The notes under the pieces were generated by a model. It was given only the letters and a program-made list of their open reading frames with translations. It was not told the DNA's origin and did no database searches. Source: Sternotherus odoratus (lineage: Eukaryota; Chordata; Testudines; Kinosternidae). Taken from it: 64,000 nt of DNA. Below are positions 22,825 through 35,204 of this stretch, in pieces. Each line of letters starts with the position of its first letter. The stretch's first letter is position 1. The translations under genes were made by a program, and so were the position numbers. The stretch covers positions 30,206,189 to 30,270,188 of the forward strand of contig JAVMKO010000010.1 of assembly GCA_032164245.1 (NCBI GenBank), in the 5' to 3' direction.

Positions 22825-23551
22825 TGTAGTGGGGCGACTGCCCCACTCCTGTGGAGAAGGGTTTAAAACAGCCCTGGGAAGGGCTATGGCTGGGGGCAAG
22901 CAGCTCCCAGGCTGAATAGGAAAAAGCTGGGCTGATTGGGAAGCAGGCTCAGCTGGGTGGCCACGCCCCAAACAGACCAGCCCTTATGAAACGGCTGAGA
23001 GGCAGGGGCCTGAGAGAAGACAGTCTCCTTCTCTAGCTGAAGAGGCAGACAGGCCTGGCTACTAGGAGCTTGACAGGATACCTAGAGGGAAGCAGGGCTG
23101 GGGTAAGGCAGGAGGAGCTGGGGAAGCTCTAGGCTGGGAACCCCCAGGCTGCAGGGCCTAGGAGAAGGCCCCACAAAGGGTACTGGGGTTGCAGGGGGCA
23201 GCCCAGGGCTACAGAGACAGAGCAGCAGGCCAACCTCCCTTGCCTGTGATGAGTGGCAATTATACTGCAGTCTGCCTCAGTAAACGGGGGCAAATGGTGA
23301 CTGGCAGTTGCCTAGACTGAGGCAAGGTGGGGATAGAGCGTGGGGGTTCCCTGGGAGGGGAGACCCTAAGATCTGAGGGGGTACTTCAGGGGTGCAGCAC
23401 CCAAGGGAAGAGGGCTCCAGGGTCTGGGAGGGACTCTGGGCCAGAGCAGCAAGCGGGACAGCAGCCTGCAGAGGGTGCTCCAGAGGCTGGAGAGCTAATT
23501 CCTGGACGAACCAGCAGGAGGTGCCGCGGGGTGAGTCACCGCCTTGCTACA
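22825..23551. mobile_element. Solo LTR, TSD GTCAG
   Basis: A 727-bp segment begins tgtagtgggg and ends cttgctaca, so it has the TG...CA ends of a retroviral-type LTR with a 5-bp TGTAG/CTACA inversion. It is flanked by a perfect 5-bp duplication GTCAG (22820-22824 and 23552-23556). There is no internal coding region or second LTR, so this is a solo LTR left by recombination. A 5-bp duplication fits Gypsy or ERV-type elements, and the sequence alone does not decide. The open frame at 23327-23602 crosses the end of the LTR and is not a gene. Confidence 0.88.
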
Positions 23552-23698
23552 GTCAGATATTGTTTTGGCATGCTGCCAAAAATGTCCCGAGCCATGCAAT
23601 AGCAATTTTGATAGACTAGATCTCAGCAAAATCTGAATGTAATTTCTTGGGACAAAGAAAGGGCATTTCCATTGCCAAAGTGCTACTGCAGCTGGGAC

Positions 23699-24148
23699 CA
23701 GGGCCGGCGACAGGGTGGTACAACGGGTACAGCTGTACCGGGCCCCAGACTTAAGGGGGGCCCGGTACACAGCAGTACCTGTAGTCATCCCCCCTTGTCA
23801 CCGGGCCTGGAGAGCGGGGAAGGGGCGGGGAGGCGGCGCGGCTCTCCTCCGGAGTGGACGAGTGCGCGTGTCCCCGGCAGGAGCAGTGAGCCCGGCTGGT
23901 GGCAGCGGCGCAGTCCGGGGGAGAAAGTGCGCGGGGGAGGGAGCAGCAAGGGCGGCTCGCGCTCCCGCAGGACCCCGCACTGCTGCCAGCCGCTGTCAGC
24001 TGTGGGGGGAGCGCCGGCTGGGCTGGGAGGGGGCTGGCTGGGGGGCCCCCCAGCTGCTGTCAGCTGGGGGGGGGGAAATGCCAGCTCGGCTGGGGGGGCC
24101 CCCAAATGATCAGAGTAGGGGGCCCCAAAATTTCTGTCGCTGGCCCTG
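23699..24148. mobile_element. Non-autonomous hAT element, 8-bp TSD
   Basis: The left end is cagggccggcgacagg and the right end the complement ctgtcgctggccctg. The flanks gctgggac (23691-23698) and tctgggac (24149-24156) agree at 7 of 8 bases. The 450-bp interior is GC-rich with 'ccgggcc' and 'gggggcccc' blocks. Overlapping 100-160-codon frames on both strands are compositional artefacts. Confidence 0.85.
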
Positions 24149-25166
24149 TCTGGGACATTCTATCTATCTAGCATGGGCAGGGAAATGCAGTTAGTACCAG
24201 ATCCCTTGTTTTTCCACACATACCTGTAAGCCTGCCTGCATACTAGGGCAGATGGTGCACACATACTCTGCATTCTTGCCCCATCTTGCACCCCAGAACT
24301 GCACTGATTCTGCTGAATGCGGGGCCTTCCACAGCCCTTGCTTTGTCCGGCATTAAGCCCACAGTTTTTTTTCTATACTTGATTGTGCTATTTTGTCCCA
24401 AGGATTATATGTTGCAAACTGTCCTGTCAGTCAACCAGTCTTAGGAATCATTTTATCTACATCTTCTCCCAACTGTGCCCCTCTTCATTAAATTATCTAT
24501 CTTGTCAGAAGCACTTCTGATCAGACTGATACATTTGGGTGGTTCATATCATGGCATCTAGGAGCTATAAAGAATACATGGGAATGCCTGTATCAGCTGA
24601 GGTAGGGGATGACATGAATAGTACACGACTCTGACAAACCTATTTTTGTGGGCCTCTCAAGATCTTTCCAGGTTTGGAGGGCCCTGAATTCTGTCAAACC
24701 AATGGGCTTTAGCTCACTAAAGAACTTAGTGCATGGGAAAATGGGGTATTCCTGCCAAAGCTAATCTTATTTCTCTCGTTCATAAGGAACAATGGAAACA
24801 TTCAGTATCAACTACTTTACCATGCGGTGTTACAGAATAAAAAAGCAGTCAGACTTCTGCTCATTTCCCTGCATGTGAGTTTTATGGGACAGTGCATAAG
24901 TTAAAGCTCCTTGGGGGCAGCTCTAGCTTGTACTATGGTGTTTACACTGGATTTTGTGGAACCATTTTCAGCAGCATTCAATAAAATAAGTCAGGTAACG
25001 CTGCATCACATGTTACACACAGCACCTCAGAGACACAGACTTCCTCAAAGACATTCAGTGCATACATACACTAGGAGAATATTGTCTGCACTGACAACTC
25101 CGGTAGCTTTCAGGGTACATTTGCAAGCTGGTTTTGTTATTGCACAACTGTTTCTTGCATTCTTTA
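24149..25166. other. Intronic sequence, nothing recognised
   Basis: No supported feature. The frame at 24911-25207 runs into the foldback repeat and has no domain. Confidence 0.5.
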
Positions 25167-25375
25167 ATCAGAGAGGTAGCCGTGCTAGTCTGGAATTGCA
25201 GAAGTGACAGAGTCCTGTGGCACCTTAAAGACTAACTAAAGTATTGAAGCATAAGCTTTCGTGGGCTAATACCCACTTGTTAGATGCATGCCACCGACAA
25301 AGTGGGTATTAGCCCACGAAACCTTATGCTCCAATATTTTAGTTAGTCTTTACGGTGCCACAGGACTCTTAGTTT
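25167..25375. repeat. Foldback pair of the 'tagcccacgaaagctta' repeat
   Basis: The minus-strand copy (about 25167-25278) and the plus-strand copy (about 25299-25371) of the same repeat meet head to head across a 20-bp spacer. The arms share ttagttagtcttta and tgggtattagcccacgaaa in opposite orientation, so the region can form a stem of about 70 bp. Confidence 0.8.
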
Positions 25376-25424
25376 CTAATGTGAATTCATTGCTGGTGGC
25401 ACTGAGGAGAGTGAAGTGCTCTGT

Positions 25425-25473
25425 CCATACCATACCATACCATACCATACCATACCATACCATACCATACCAT
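25425..25473. repeat. (CCATA)n microsatellite
   Basis: About ten uninterrupted copies of the pentamer CCATA. The chance open frame 25288-25581 translates through it as repeated HTIPY. Confidence 0.97.
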
Positions 25474-25919
25474 GAAAGTGTTCCAAAATGGCCTGTCAAC
25501 ATTCCTCATGCTTGTCACCTCTGTGAGGTGACAGCCTTGTTCAGCCTCCATAGCAGAATACTTCCTATGCTAAGTCTGTGAATAACAGGCCTATTGTCTA
25601 ATTGGCATGTTTTAGTCTCTACAAGGTAGGCCACTTCCGAGAAGTCTACTGAGGATAGGAATAGCTGTGTGGAAAGTGTACTAATGTTGGATAACTTTCA
25701 GGGCCAGTTTGGCCAAGAGATGCAGGAAACATTTCCTCTTAAACTTGACCTGACTGTAGAATTTATGTGCTGGAAAGATTTTTACTAGATCTCTATAGCA
25801 GACAACTATGGAGGCTAAAAAATTGACCTTAGCACCTAAACAATAGGGTTCCCTTATCAATGACAATGGAGGGTGAATATCAACAGAAGAATGCATACTA
25901 ATAATATGAGCGCCAGGGT

Positions 25920-26105
25920 AAGGAGCTAGGAATTGCAGAGTTCAGCTCTGACATTGCCAGTCTCTGTGAATAACACATTTTCTCATAATGTAAAATTTGG
26001 ATAATGATACTTAGCTATTTTGCAGGAGTGTTGTGAGAATTAACGGGTTCATTTATAAAGAGTTGAGAAATAAAACTTCTATATATAAATGCTAAGTGGT
26101 GCTGG
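25920..26105 (+). repeat. MIR-type SINE 3' half
   Basis: The landmarks are 'ttctcataatgtaaaatttg' (cf. 'cctcatctgtaaaatggg'), 'ggataatgatacttagctat' and 'ggagtgttgtgagaattaac' in MIR order. The copy is strongly diverged. Confidence 0.7.
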
Positions 26106-29100
26106 GAAGTCATTTTTAGGAATCACTTGGACATTCTTTGTGTAATAGTGAAAGAAATATTCTAGAGGTTACTCTCTCACCTCTCTTCCTCCCAGAAAGA
26201 GCAGTGATGCAATAGCAAAACTTATTCTCACTGTTCATCTCTAGATTATAAAGGAAGTTTTTCTTGTCAAGTTCTTGACTCACAGAATATGTAACTGATC
26301 ATGGTCAGAATAACATCTATTTCTTTTCTTTTTAGATTTGCTCCAGCACAAATCATTTTTAAAGCTGGAGGTACAAAGTTCCATGTTTCAGGGAATGTCA
26401 AGTTCACAGTGCCCCATATAGTCATTAATACTGCCTTCCAAAATTTATTATTCTTTAATCTGTCCCATAATATGTGAATTACAGTCCCTGGTGGAAATTC
26501 CATACTTTTCTGCATATATCATTTCAGTCTTTTTGAAATTCTACAATACTGACGTAGTTTTTAAATTAATACACAACCCTAGGCCAGGAGAAGAGAATCC
26601 CAACTCTGTTACTTTGCATTGCAAAAGGGTTATTTTGGATATTCTGAGACAAATTTCCATTTTTATGAGGTTGGCAATGAAGTTTTACCTCTGGGGAACA
26701 GGTAATACTGCTGCAATTTATGAGCATGTTTAGTGAAAACGAATGCTTGCTGTACCCTTTGGTATTTACATTTAAGTAAGTCTTTATCAAAGCAAGTAAA
26801 GAAAATGGCATTGAGTGGATATGAGAAATTACAGTGCTTTACAGGGGCTCCATTAGAATTATTCTCGAGCAGGCAGAAAAGTTAAAACATTGCAGTGGAA
26901 ATGGATTTTACTAATTGTTGCTGATAATGGTAATTCAGTTATGAATCAAATCTGGTTTTCAAATAGCCAGTTCCTTTTGGTGCTTGTATGTTTGTTTGTC
27001 CTCATCCATGCTACTTGATGGGAGCTTTTTTTGCAATAGGAAACTACTTACATGTTTTTTTAAAAGCCAGGAAAGATGTATACACCTTTTGAGCTGACTG
27101 TGAGACCTAATAATATCTTGATTGCACTGCACTGACACACTAAAATGCCTTGTTAGACCTCACTCTATCTATACTAGACTGAGAATTTGGTTTTTCTTTG
27201 TGTGTCTGATTTAGAACACACAGTGTTTCATAGATCCACATACAGTGACCACTCACAAGAGTGGATAGGGGTCATCCAAATCAGTCCTTAAAACAGAACC
27301 TCCATGCATATAATGTGTAATTATAGAAATGTGTATTAGCAATATAGAGGGGAAGACATTCTTTGCATTTCGAGAAGCAGTGAACATTTAACTATCTGCA
27401 CAAAGTTAAACCTCCTTGCCTCAAGTCTGTGGCTGCTCTGCAAGTGTGTAGTAGACAAGTTAAGTTATACCGTGAGGGAATTTACATTCAAACAAAGATT
27501 CTGCAATCATAGGGTCTGATTTACAGAGCTGACGGAAATAAAAGGGAACTGCAGACAAAGGATAGCCTGAAGTCTGGAACAGAAGGTGAAATTTTCAGAA
27601 GTGGCTTAGAAGCACAGGTCCCACTGAAAATCATTTTAAGAATTGAAATCCAGTGGGACTTGTGCTCCTAAGTCACATGGAGTACGTCTCCAATGCAAAT
27701 GGAGTGCCGTGTATCAGAGACTGGGTCAATTGAGTTGGGCTCATGGGACTTGAGCTGAACAGCTAAAAATAGCAGTGAAGACATTCCCAATGAAGAGCCT
27801 CTCCCCACCCCCAGGTTTCAGAGCTTGGACTCCAGGTCTACACTGCTGATTTTTGAGTCTGAAGTGTAGACACAACTTTGGGCACTTTCGAAAACCCCAG
27901 CCCTAACAAAAACCCCAGCATTTAGATCAGTGACTAGTGGTGTTGGTATGACACAGCAAATACTGGTTTTCTGAATCCGAGTATATTTTTAAATTCTTAA
28001 AATATTCTTATCACAGATGTCACTGGGCATCTTGACTTCATTTAGAGCGGACTCCAATAACACATTGATTATCAACACACAGTTGATTTATCAGTGAAAA
28101 CTGGGGCCAAAGTCACCCTTAAAGTCAGCTGCTGTCATTTTTAGAACTTTTTCTGCTACAGCAATAGGTGCTGATAAAGGAAGAGGCAGAGTGTCTCAGG
28201 ACTTCCCAGACCAACAACCCTTCTGTCTCAGGTGTATTTTTTTATTGTGAATCAAACTAATTCTCTTGCCTCCTGTGGGTACTAACATTGACATTTCTGT
28301 CAAGATGGATGCAGCAGATCCTCCCAAATTCTCTCACACACAGCCAGTTTCTGCAGGGACTGATATCCATGTGAATGGAAAAGCCTTGTGAACACTGGAG
28401 CTGTCACTAATGTGAGAATCTGCTGTTGCATAGGAAACAGAAGCAAATCTCCCCTGGAGACATCAGCCACCCACCCTTGTCCCATTGACAGGTATGTTCC
28501 ATGTCACTGGAGTGAAAAAGGGACTAGATGGAGGCAGCAAGGTAGGGACTGTGAAATTCCACTCAGGTTATCTTGTTCAAACCCATTAGGATGAACAGTA
28601 CAGCACAGAGGAGAGGGTGTTGACATGACCCTATTGATGTTTGGATGAAGGTGACTTCATAATAACTTGATGACAGCAACATTTGTTTGGAAAGGGGGTC
28701 AGTTCCAGAGCTTGGGAAAAGGGGGAATTCAGATGGTTAAGATCAGAAAGTTCTGAAGTGCCAAAGGTGAATTGTAAATAAGTAGGACAGTATCAGATTA
28801 CTTGCATTTCTGAAGTGCCATCAGCATAGTTTGTAGGCACTCCTGCGTTAGTTTGTTTAGAGCATGGAAGGTGGAATTTTCTGAAGTGCTCAATATTGGC
28901 CCAAATGTGCTCCCACTGAAGTCAGTGGTAAAACTTCTATTGTCTTCAATGGGAACAGAATTAGATCAACACTGACCACTTGAAAAATCCCACCTGTAGT
29001 GCCCCCTAAATGCAAGCCTTTCTCCTGAGCAGTTTCTTGTCAGAAGGGTCACATTCATAGTAGGATCATACTCTTCCCTAAATAATTTGCATGCATGAAA

Positions 29101-29920
29101 AGATGGGTGTTGCACCATGTCCTGAAGATTATACAACCGATTCATCCCAGTGGAAAGAATGTTTCATAGCCAAGGACCTGCCACAGAGTGTTCTGCGTCC
29201 AGATACTCATGAAAGATAGCCTGAACTCTGTCCACTGAAGTTCTTGTTGATCAGAGTTGTTCTTATGAGTCACAGAATGAGAGGCAGACAGAGTTAGGTG
29301 GGACCTAAATAATGTTTGTAGGTGAGGACCAGGACCTTAAACTAGAGAGGCAATGATTTTGAAGTGTGAAGCACCAGTGTGTCATGGAGAATGAAGCATA
29401 TGAAGCCACGATGTCTTTGGGGAAACTCACTTTTGTGGGTTGTCAATGTGATCTCAATAAGCCATGTTATACCAAAATCTTTATTTTACATTGTGTATGC
29501 ACTGTCAGTCTGTTTCCTTACTTTATGGCCGCACCATAATAACCCTCTTCTCTGATTGCATGTGAACTTGGATTGAGGATTGCTGGGAGCACTGCTGACC
29601 AAAGGCAGAGTAGCACAGTGCTTCTCACAGACCTTAACTCTAAAAATACACAGGTGAGCAGGGAAGCCCCTGTGGAAACTGAGACTTGGTTATATAACCC
29701 TGTGATCCACCTGAATTAATTGTCACATGACCAGCAGTGTGGTTTTGAATGTGGGCATTCTATGTTAAGGAGCCTTTTCCAAGACAGAAACATTAATATC
29801 TAGCTCCTATCCCTTCATTATTCTGTCTCACCATTAGCATCATGACAGGTCCCAAAGGGACACAGATCGATCTTCACTTAGGTCTTTCACACAGTCTGGC
29901 TGGATGTTTAGTCTGTGCCC
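26106..29920. other. Intronic sequence, few recognisable features
   Basis: A mostly unremarkable 3.8 kb. Stretches at about 27660-27880 ('gtctacactgctgatttttg', 'gaagtgtagacacaac') and 28870-28990 ('ctcccactgaagtcagtgg') look like worn dispersed repeats. No coding or RNA feature is supported. Confidence 0.45.
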
Positions 29921-29929
29921 ATCGTTAGC

Positions 29930-30440
29930 AATCTCATCCCACTAAACCTTTCGGCACTCACGTGATTGCTGGCTGTGTAGCAGCATTCCTTGGTAAACAC
30001 GCTTTGTAATTTGTTGCTCTTCCATTCTAATAATATGTCTGTACCAAGAAAGCTGCCAAAACTGAACCAGTGCTGATGGAGGTGATACAAATATCCTGAC
30101 TAGTAATCTTATCCAGCCGCTTAATATGGAGGCGCTGATGAAGACGATAAAAATCAAAACCATCAATCCACCACTCTTCAGCCTTCCTCAGCACCCTCCT
30201 TTCACTGGCACACAAAGTTGGTATAACTGTGGTTGGGTAGATCCGCAGTGTTGTAGCAATCTTGATGCTGCATCTCCACAGGGGCCACTGAAGGGCCCAC
30301 ATCTTTCGAGCATCCTACACCACTGTCTAAGATGCTTCCCAAGTTTTTGACAGTTGCCACCTTTTCAATGTCCTGTTTGAACAGGTTAATACTGAGTGGG
30401 TTGTAATCAAATCTTTGAGACCGTCATCTGATGAGGAATG
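29930..30440 (-). pseudogene. LINE reverse transcriptase C-terminal fragment
   Basis: Minus-strand translation in two frames gives the ordered blocks TTVIPTLCASERRVLRKAEE, then a degraded RLDKITSQDI, then RHIIRMEEQQITKRVYQG. These follow the pattern of the region after the RT domain in several non-LTR retrotransposons (LPTL-YA-E-WTLRKAEE ... RWAGHV-RM-D-R-PK). A frameshift near 30030 separates the parts. I cannot name the clade with confidence. It is a dead fragment. Confidence 0.6.
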
Positions 30441-32912
30441 GCGTTGTTTGTCATTGGTTCTTTTGCTGCCAGCTCAATGCTGGGGCCACAGCCCTTCAAA
30501 CATCAACCAAGATCAGTGAGCCACTGTCTAGTCTCATATTAAAACAATTAGCTATAATGGAACCTGGAATTTTGAATATGGTTATATTATCCAGAGAGAC
30601 TGCTAATGTAGATAGTAAAAGATAACCAAAATCATGAAGCAATAATGAAGTTAGGCCATCTCTAATCAGACCTGATGTACCAGTGACAGCCCTGTGTTAA
30701 AATAATAGGGAAAATTATACTGGAAAAGCCCAGAAATCTGCTTTTAGAGGTCCAATTGAAATATATGCAGTGAGTTTGAATTTACTGTTGAAATCATTTT
30801 TAGTTATCAGGTTTCAAATTTAACAAGTCCCCGTCCTAATGTGACAAGGAATATACTGAACAGTGGCTCAGCAGCCTTTGTTCCTGTACTTGTGTATTCA
30901 TTTTCCTCTCTTTATCGTGGTTTTCCTTTCCATAGGTTTCTAAATGCTATTGGTACTCAAGGGAAAAGATACCAGTGATGGAGCTGCAAGAGCTCATTCT
31001 TAAGAAACCGCAGAATAAAGATTGTTTCCTAGTGGGCAGTGTGTCTGTACAGTGAGAGGCAATAATGTTGTATCACTCCACTCTAAAGACTCACAACCTC
31101 ACAGAAATTCTGCAGCTGAAGAAAGAATAATTCCAGTGTCTAGGAAATTCAATTCCAATAGACAGAACTCCACAGAGTCAGTGGCAATAAAAAGATGAAA
31201 TAAAATGCTTTAATAATAAAATATTTTCAAGTAACACGAAGAAACTTTTTTTAGAAAAAAGACTCAATCATAAAGATGTTCAAATGGCATTTATTGCATG
31301 CAGAGGTTTTGCAGATTCATACACTGGAATCATTGATGAAATGATTGTTACAGTCACTATGGAGGGAGTAGAGGACTAAAAGAGGAATCTGCCTTGATGG
31401 ACAGAATGGCATTTATGTGTTCCACCAAATTTATGATGTTTTTATAGGTTCAGGAGACAGAGAGAGAGAGAGAGATTACATTGTCATTTCATGGGTTGGA
31501 AGGGACTTTACTCCAAATATTTTATTATTCCCAGGAAATTTTCAGTTTATGTTCTGTATTTTTACGGGGGGGGGGGGGGGGGAATGGCAGACTATTTGGA
31601 ACTCTTCATCAAAACCTTTCCAGTTGCTGTGTGATAGTTCCTGACCAATAGCCCCACATTTTTCAAAGGCGAGATTTTGGATAGCAGGCTAAAGTGCTAG
31701 CTCCATCCCCCTGAAGAGAAGGGATAGGCCTGGCTTTATAATGCACACAGCATCTCAAGCAGCTGACCCATGGAAAATGGTTGACTTTAAATTCAGGGAA
31801 GAGATTATTTCAGTTTTCATAAGAGATAGGGTATTAACCCCAGTGTCCTGGCTAAAATCCAGTTTGGATAATTACCTTCCTTCCTACTGAAATTCCCACT
31901 CTAATCTTAGTTGGAATCAATACTAGTCTTCACTTCCTGTCCTGAATTGTACAGTTCTGCTATATATTGTTACACAGCTGCCTCATTCCATCTATTCTCC
32001 GCATTTCACTAGCAGGTGACGTGATTTCTTGCATCTATTTTTGTCAAGATCAGCATTAATTTACACCCCAATTCATTGAGCAGTGACTTGCCATAGACAG
32101 CAGTCTATCCTACCTTCTTCTTTCCAGGGCTTGTCCTTCTCCTTGCTACGCACCACAGTTTCAAGTCCACTGAGAAATGTGAAATCATCTTCCCTTCTTG
32201 AATGTGCAGATAAATTGGGGTTCCTATGGGTAAGAGAGACCCTGATTCCATGGCTTTTATTAAAGCGCTGTTGCTTGCAGTCCAAATTTAAAAATTAAAC
32301 AAGCTCCAGTCCCTACGTAGAAATATTTTGATTCCTCTAAGCACATCAAACAAGAAAGGAGAGTCCAGGATCCGTTACCAGCTTTCAAAGGTCACCATCT
32401 CCAATGTATGAGAAGAAAATTATATTTTTTCTTGCTTCTCTGATCCATGAGCTTAGGCTGCGGAATGAGATTGGCTTTATGGATGAGAATGTGGAGGCCA
32501 CATAATTGTATTTCATAAAGATCCAAGCTGTCTGTAAGAAAAGAGAAAATAGTCTTGTATCTCCTGAAGCCTGGAAATTGTGAGCTCCTCATGGAATGAA
32601 ATCAAAAGAAAATTTCACCTGTGAAGAGAAGACAGAGGATGAATCTGAAAGGTGAATTGATACTTAAGAATCAATATTGAATTTGAGAGAAGAGAACTAT
32701 ATAGTATTTTAGATTATACAAACAATCTCCCCTCTCCTAAAAGCTGTTCTCTCCTCCTTGTATATACTGACCTCCTTCCTACAATCAGCTGGTTTTTTTA
32801 GCTCAATTGAATATGCTAAAGGGCATTTTTATCTGATTTTAAATCACCATGATCTGCCTTTATGGTGCTATATTATTGCATGAATAATATGCTTTTCTTC
32901 TTCTTCTAGTAG
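30441..32912. other. Intronic sequence with a G17 run
   Basis: No gene or recognised repeat. Notable are a (GA)n patch near 31457-31475 and an uninterrupted run of 17 G at 31566-31582. Confidence 0.5.
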
Positions 32913-35204
32913 TGTCCCTATGGGTACTCCACTGTAGGTGTATCTTCAGAGCTGTCCTTAGGCATACACAGCAGAGGCAGCTGCGTAGGGCACCATGAAA
33001 TTTGGGGAACCAGATTTGCCCGAAATTTCATGGTGCCCGTGGCAGCTGCGTGCTGCATATGTGACAGCACCAGCTCCGGTGACCAGCCCTATCCCTAGGC
33101 CACCTCCCTCTGCACCTTACGGGCTGCGCCCACTGCAAGGGGCAGGGCTGTCCCTGGGGAGGGGGAGCAGACAACTCCCTCCACCCTGCCTCTTACCCTT
33201 CCCCCCTGCTCCATCCCCACCCCGCCCCCCATTCCACTCTTCCCCCAGCAATCCTGCACGCAGTGAGTGCCAGCCAGAATCTGCCTCCAGTCCCTGAGGC
33301 ATATGGCAGCTGGCAGGGCAGTGATTCCACATGCCAGACTTCACATGCAATGCCTACAGCCGTGGTTCAGCTCAGTTTACAGACTGAACAGGGACAGTCT
33401 GGACAAAGCCCTGTCACTGCCCATCAGGATCAGGAACTCCTTGGACTTGTGGAAGAACCCGGACAATGCATCCAAAGGGATCACCTTTTTTCAGGCGCCA
33501 CCTTCATCACTCCTTACCATGGATGCATCCCTCAGCGGATGGGGCATGCATTTAAACAGCCTCACAGCGCAAAGCAAATGGCCGCCTGCTGAGATATCCT
33601 TGCATATTAATCTCCTTGAGTGGAGAGCAGTCAGGAACACCTATCCCCATTTCCTCCCACTGATAACAGGATCACGTATAAAGATCCTAATGTATTATAT
33701 CAACATAGCCTGCATGTATTATATCAACCATCGGGGGAAGCCAAATCACCCTCTCTTTGAACGGAAGCAATGAAACGGTGTAACTGGTGCATCTCTCACA
33801 ATGTTACCTTCTCCATTGCTTACCTTCCAGGCACACAAAACGTGATAGCGGACAAACGTTGCTGTGTGGGAATGTGTGACTGCAAGTGAGAGAGGCACCC
33901 GTCAGTATTTCACGACTTACTCATACAGTGGGGAACATCATCCACAGATCTGTTCACCACTTACCGGAACTAGAGGTGTTCATGATACTATTCCAGGGCA
34001 GGGGTCGGTCAGCACTGTGGGTGATGCCCTCCTCCTCCCATGGGACAAGGACCTTCTTTACTCCTTCCTTCTGTTTCCTCTTCTGCAGAAGGTCCTGCTG
34101 AAGATAAAGAGGGATGGCACGCTCATAATTCTGATTACTCCCATGACCTGGTACCCGTACCTGATGCAGCTTGCAGTGTGTACCTGCACAAATGGTCCAG
34201 GTTTCAGATTTGGTGCACATCTCACCAAATCTCTCCAGTATCAGCAACTCTTCCACATATTCTGGAATATATCCTGACCCTTAAAAAATCGAGGTTATCC
34301 CTGAGCTCTCTCAGGGTCCATCTAACAGCTATTACAGCATTTCACCAACCCACAGAGGGGTACTCAGTACTATCGCCTCCAACCACTGAAAGGTTCCTTA
34401 AGAGAATAACAAACCTCTTTCCTCAACCTCGACTTCCTACCCCCTCATGGGATCTAAACCTAGTGTTGAAAGGACTGACTAGGCCCTCCTTCAAAACTCT
34501 GGCTACCTGTTTACTAGCATACCTATCGATGAAAGCAGTTTTTTGGGTTGCAATTACCTCGGCTAGAAGAATAAGGGAAATAGCAGCTCTGACGGTGCAT
34601 CACCCATACACAGTATTCTTCTCTAACAAGGTTATACTTAGGCCACATCCAAGATTCATCCCTAAAGTCACCACCTCTTTTCACATGAATCAGTCTATTC
34701 ACCTTCCCACCTCCTCCCCCAAGCCTAACTGATGCAATAGGGAAGCCATACTTCATGTCCTTGATATCAGGAGAGCCCGTGCATTCTACCTCAATAAGAC
34801 AAAGGCCTTCAGGAAGTCCCCTAGACTATTTATCTTTCTCTGGTGGAAAGATCTAAGGGCTCAGCAATATCAGCCCAAAGACTCTCCAAGTGGGTCTCTA
34901 ATTGCATCAGACAGTGATGCCAGATTCGTAACCTGACCCCCTCTGGACTTGGTCCATACACATTCCACAAGATCCAGCTCTGCCTCTGTCACCTTCCTCA
35001 AGGATGTCCCCATCTCTGAGATCTGCAGAGCAGTGACATGGGCATCAGTCCACACCTTCGCAAAACATTATGCAATCAACAGGGACTCTGCTTTGGATGC
35101 CTCTTTAGCTCTGTCAGCTGTGACTAACCCACCCCCAAAGTCCCAGCCCTCCAAGGGGGGTACTGCTCGGACGTCACCTACAGTGGAGCACTCATAGGGG
35201 GACA
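32913..35204 (+). mobile_element. Decayed DIRS-like tyrosine-recombinase retroelement
   Basis: The outer ends 32913-32940 and 35175-35204 are inverted copies of each other (tgtccctatgggtactcc versus the complement of ggagcactcatagggggaca), as in DIRS elements with inverted terminal repeats. Between them, in plus-strand order and across frameshifts, come an RT/RNase H-like region near 33300-33770 (MDASLSGWGMHLN, LLEWRAVR) and a tyrosine recombinase region near 34300-35130. The recombinase's catalytic landmarks are visible: an Arg in ITSARRIREI (about 34552-34580), His-x-x-Arg in HSTR (34961-34972) and a Tyr in KHYAI near 35069. Stops and frameshifts make it inactive, and most of the upstream coding region is missing. 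Confidence 0.82.
32984..33051. repeat. Hairpin and direct repeat near the DIRS 5' end
   Basis: Positions 32988-33007 pair with 33019-33038 at 19 of 20 bases around an 11-base loop. The hairpin is bracketed by the direct repeat ggcagctgcgt (32976-32986 and 33041-33051). GC-rich sequence follows up to about 33260, before the DIRS-like coding remnants begin, so this may be a separate insertion. Confidence 0.7.

Noticed and set aside
25425..25473. A short regular repeat array considered as CRISPR
   Set aside because: It is a pure pentanucleotide microsatellite with no spacers, in a vertebrate genome.
33267..34732. A series of plus-strand frames of 70-230 codons that might be a host gene
   Set aside because: They fit, in order, the RT/RNase H-like and tyrosine recombinase regions of a DIRS-like element between inverted terminal repeats, with stops and frameshifts.
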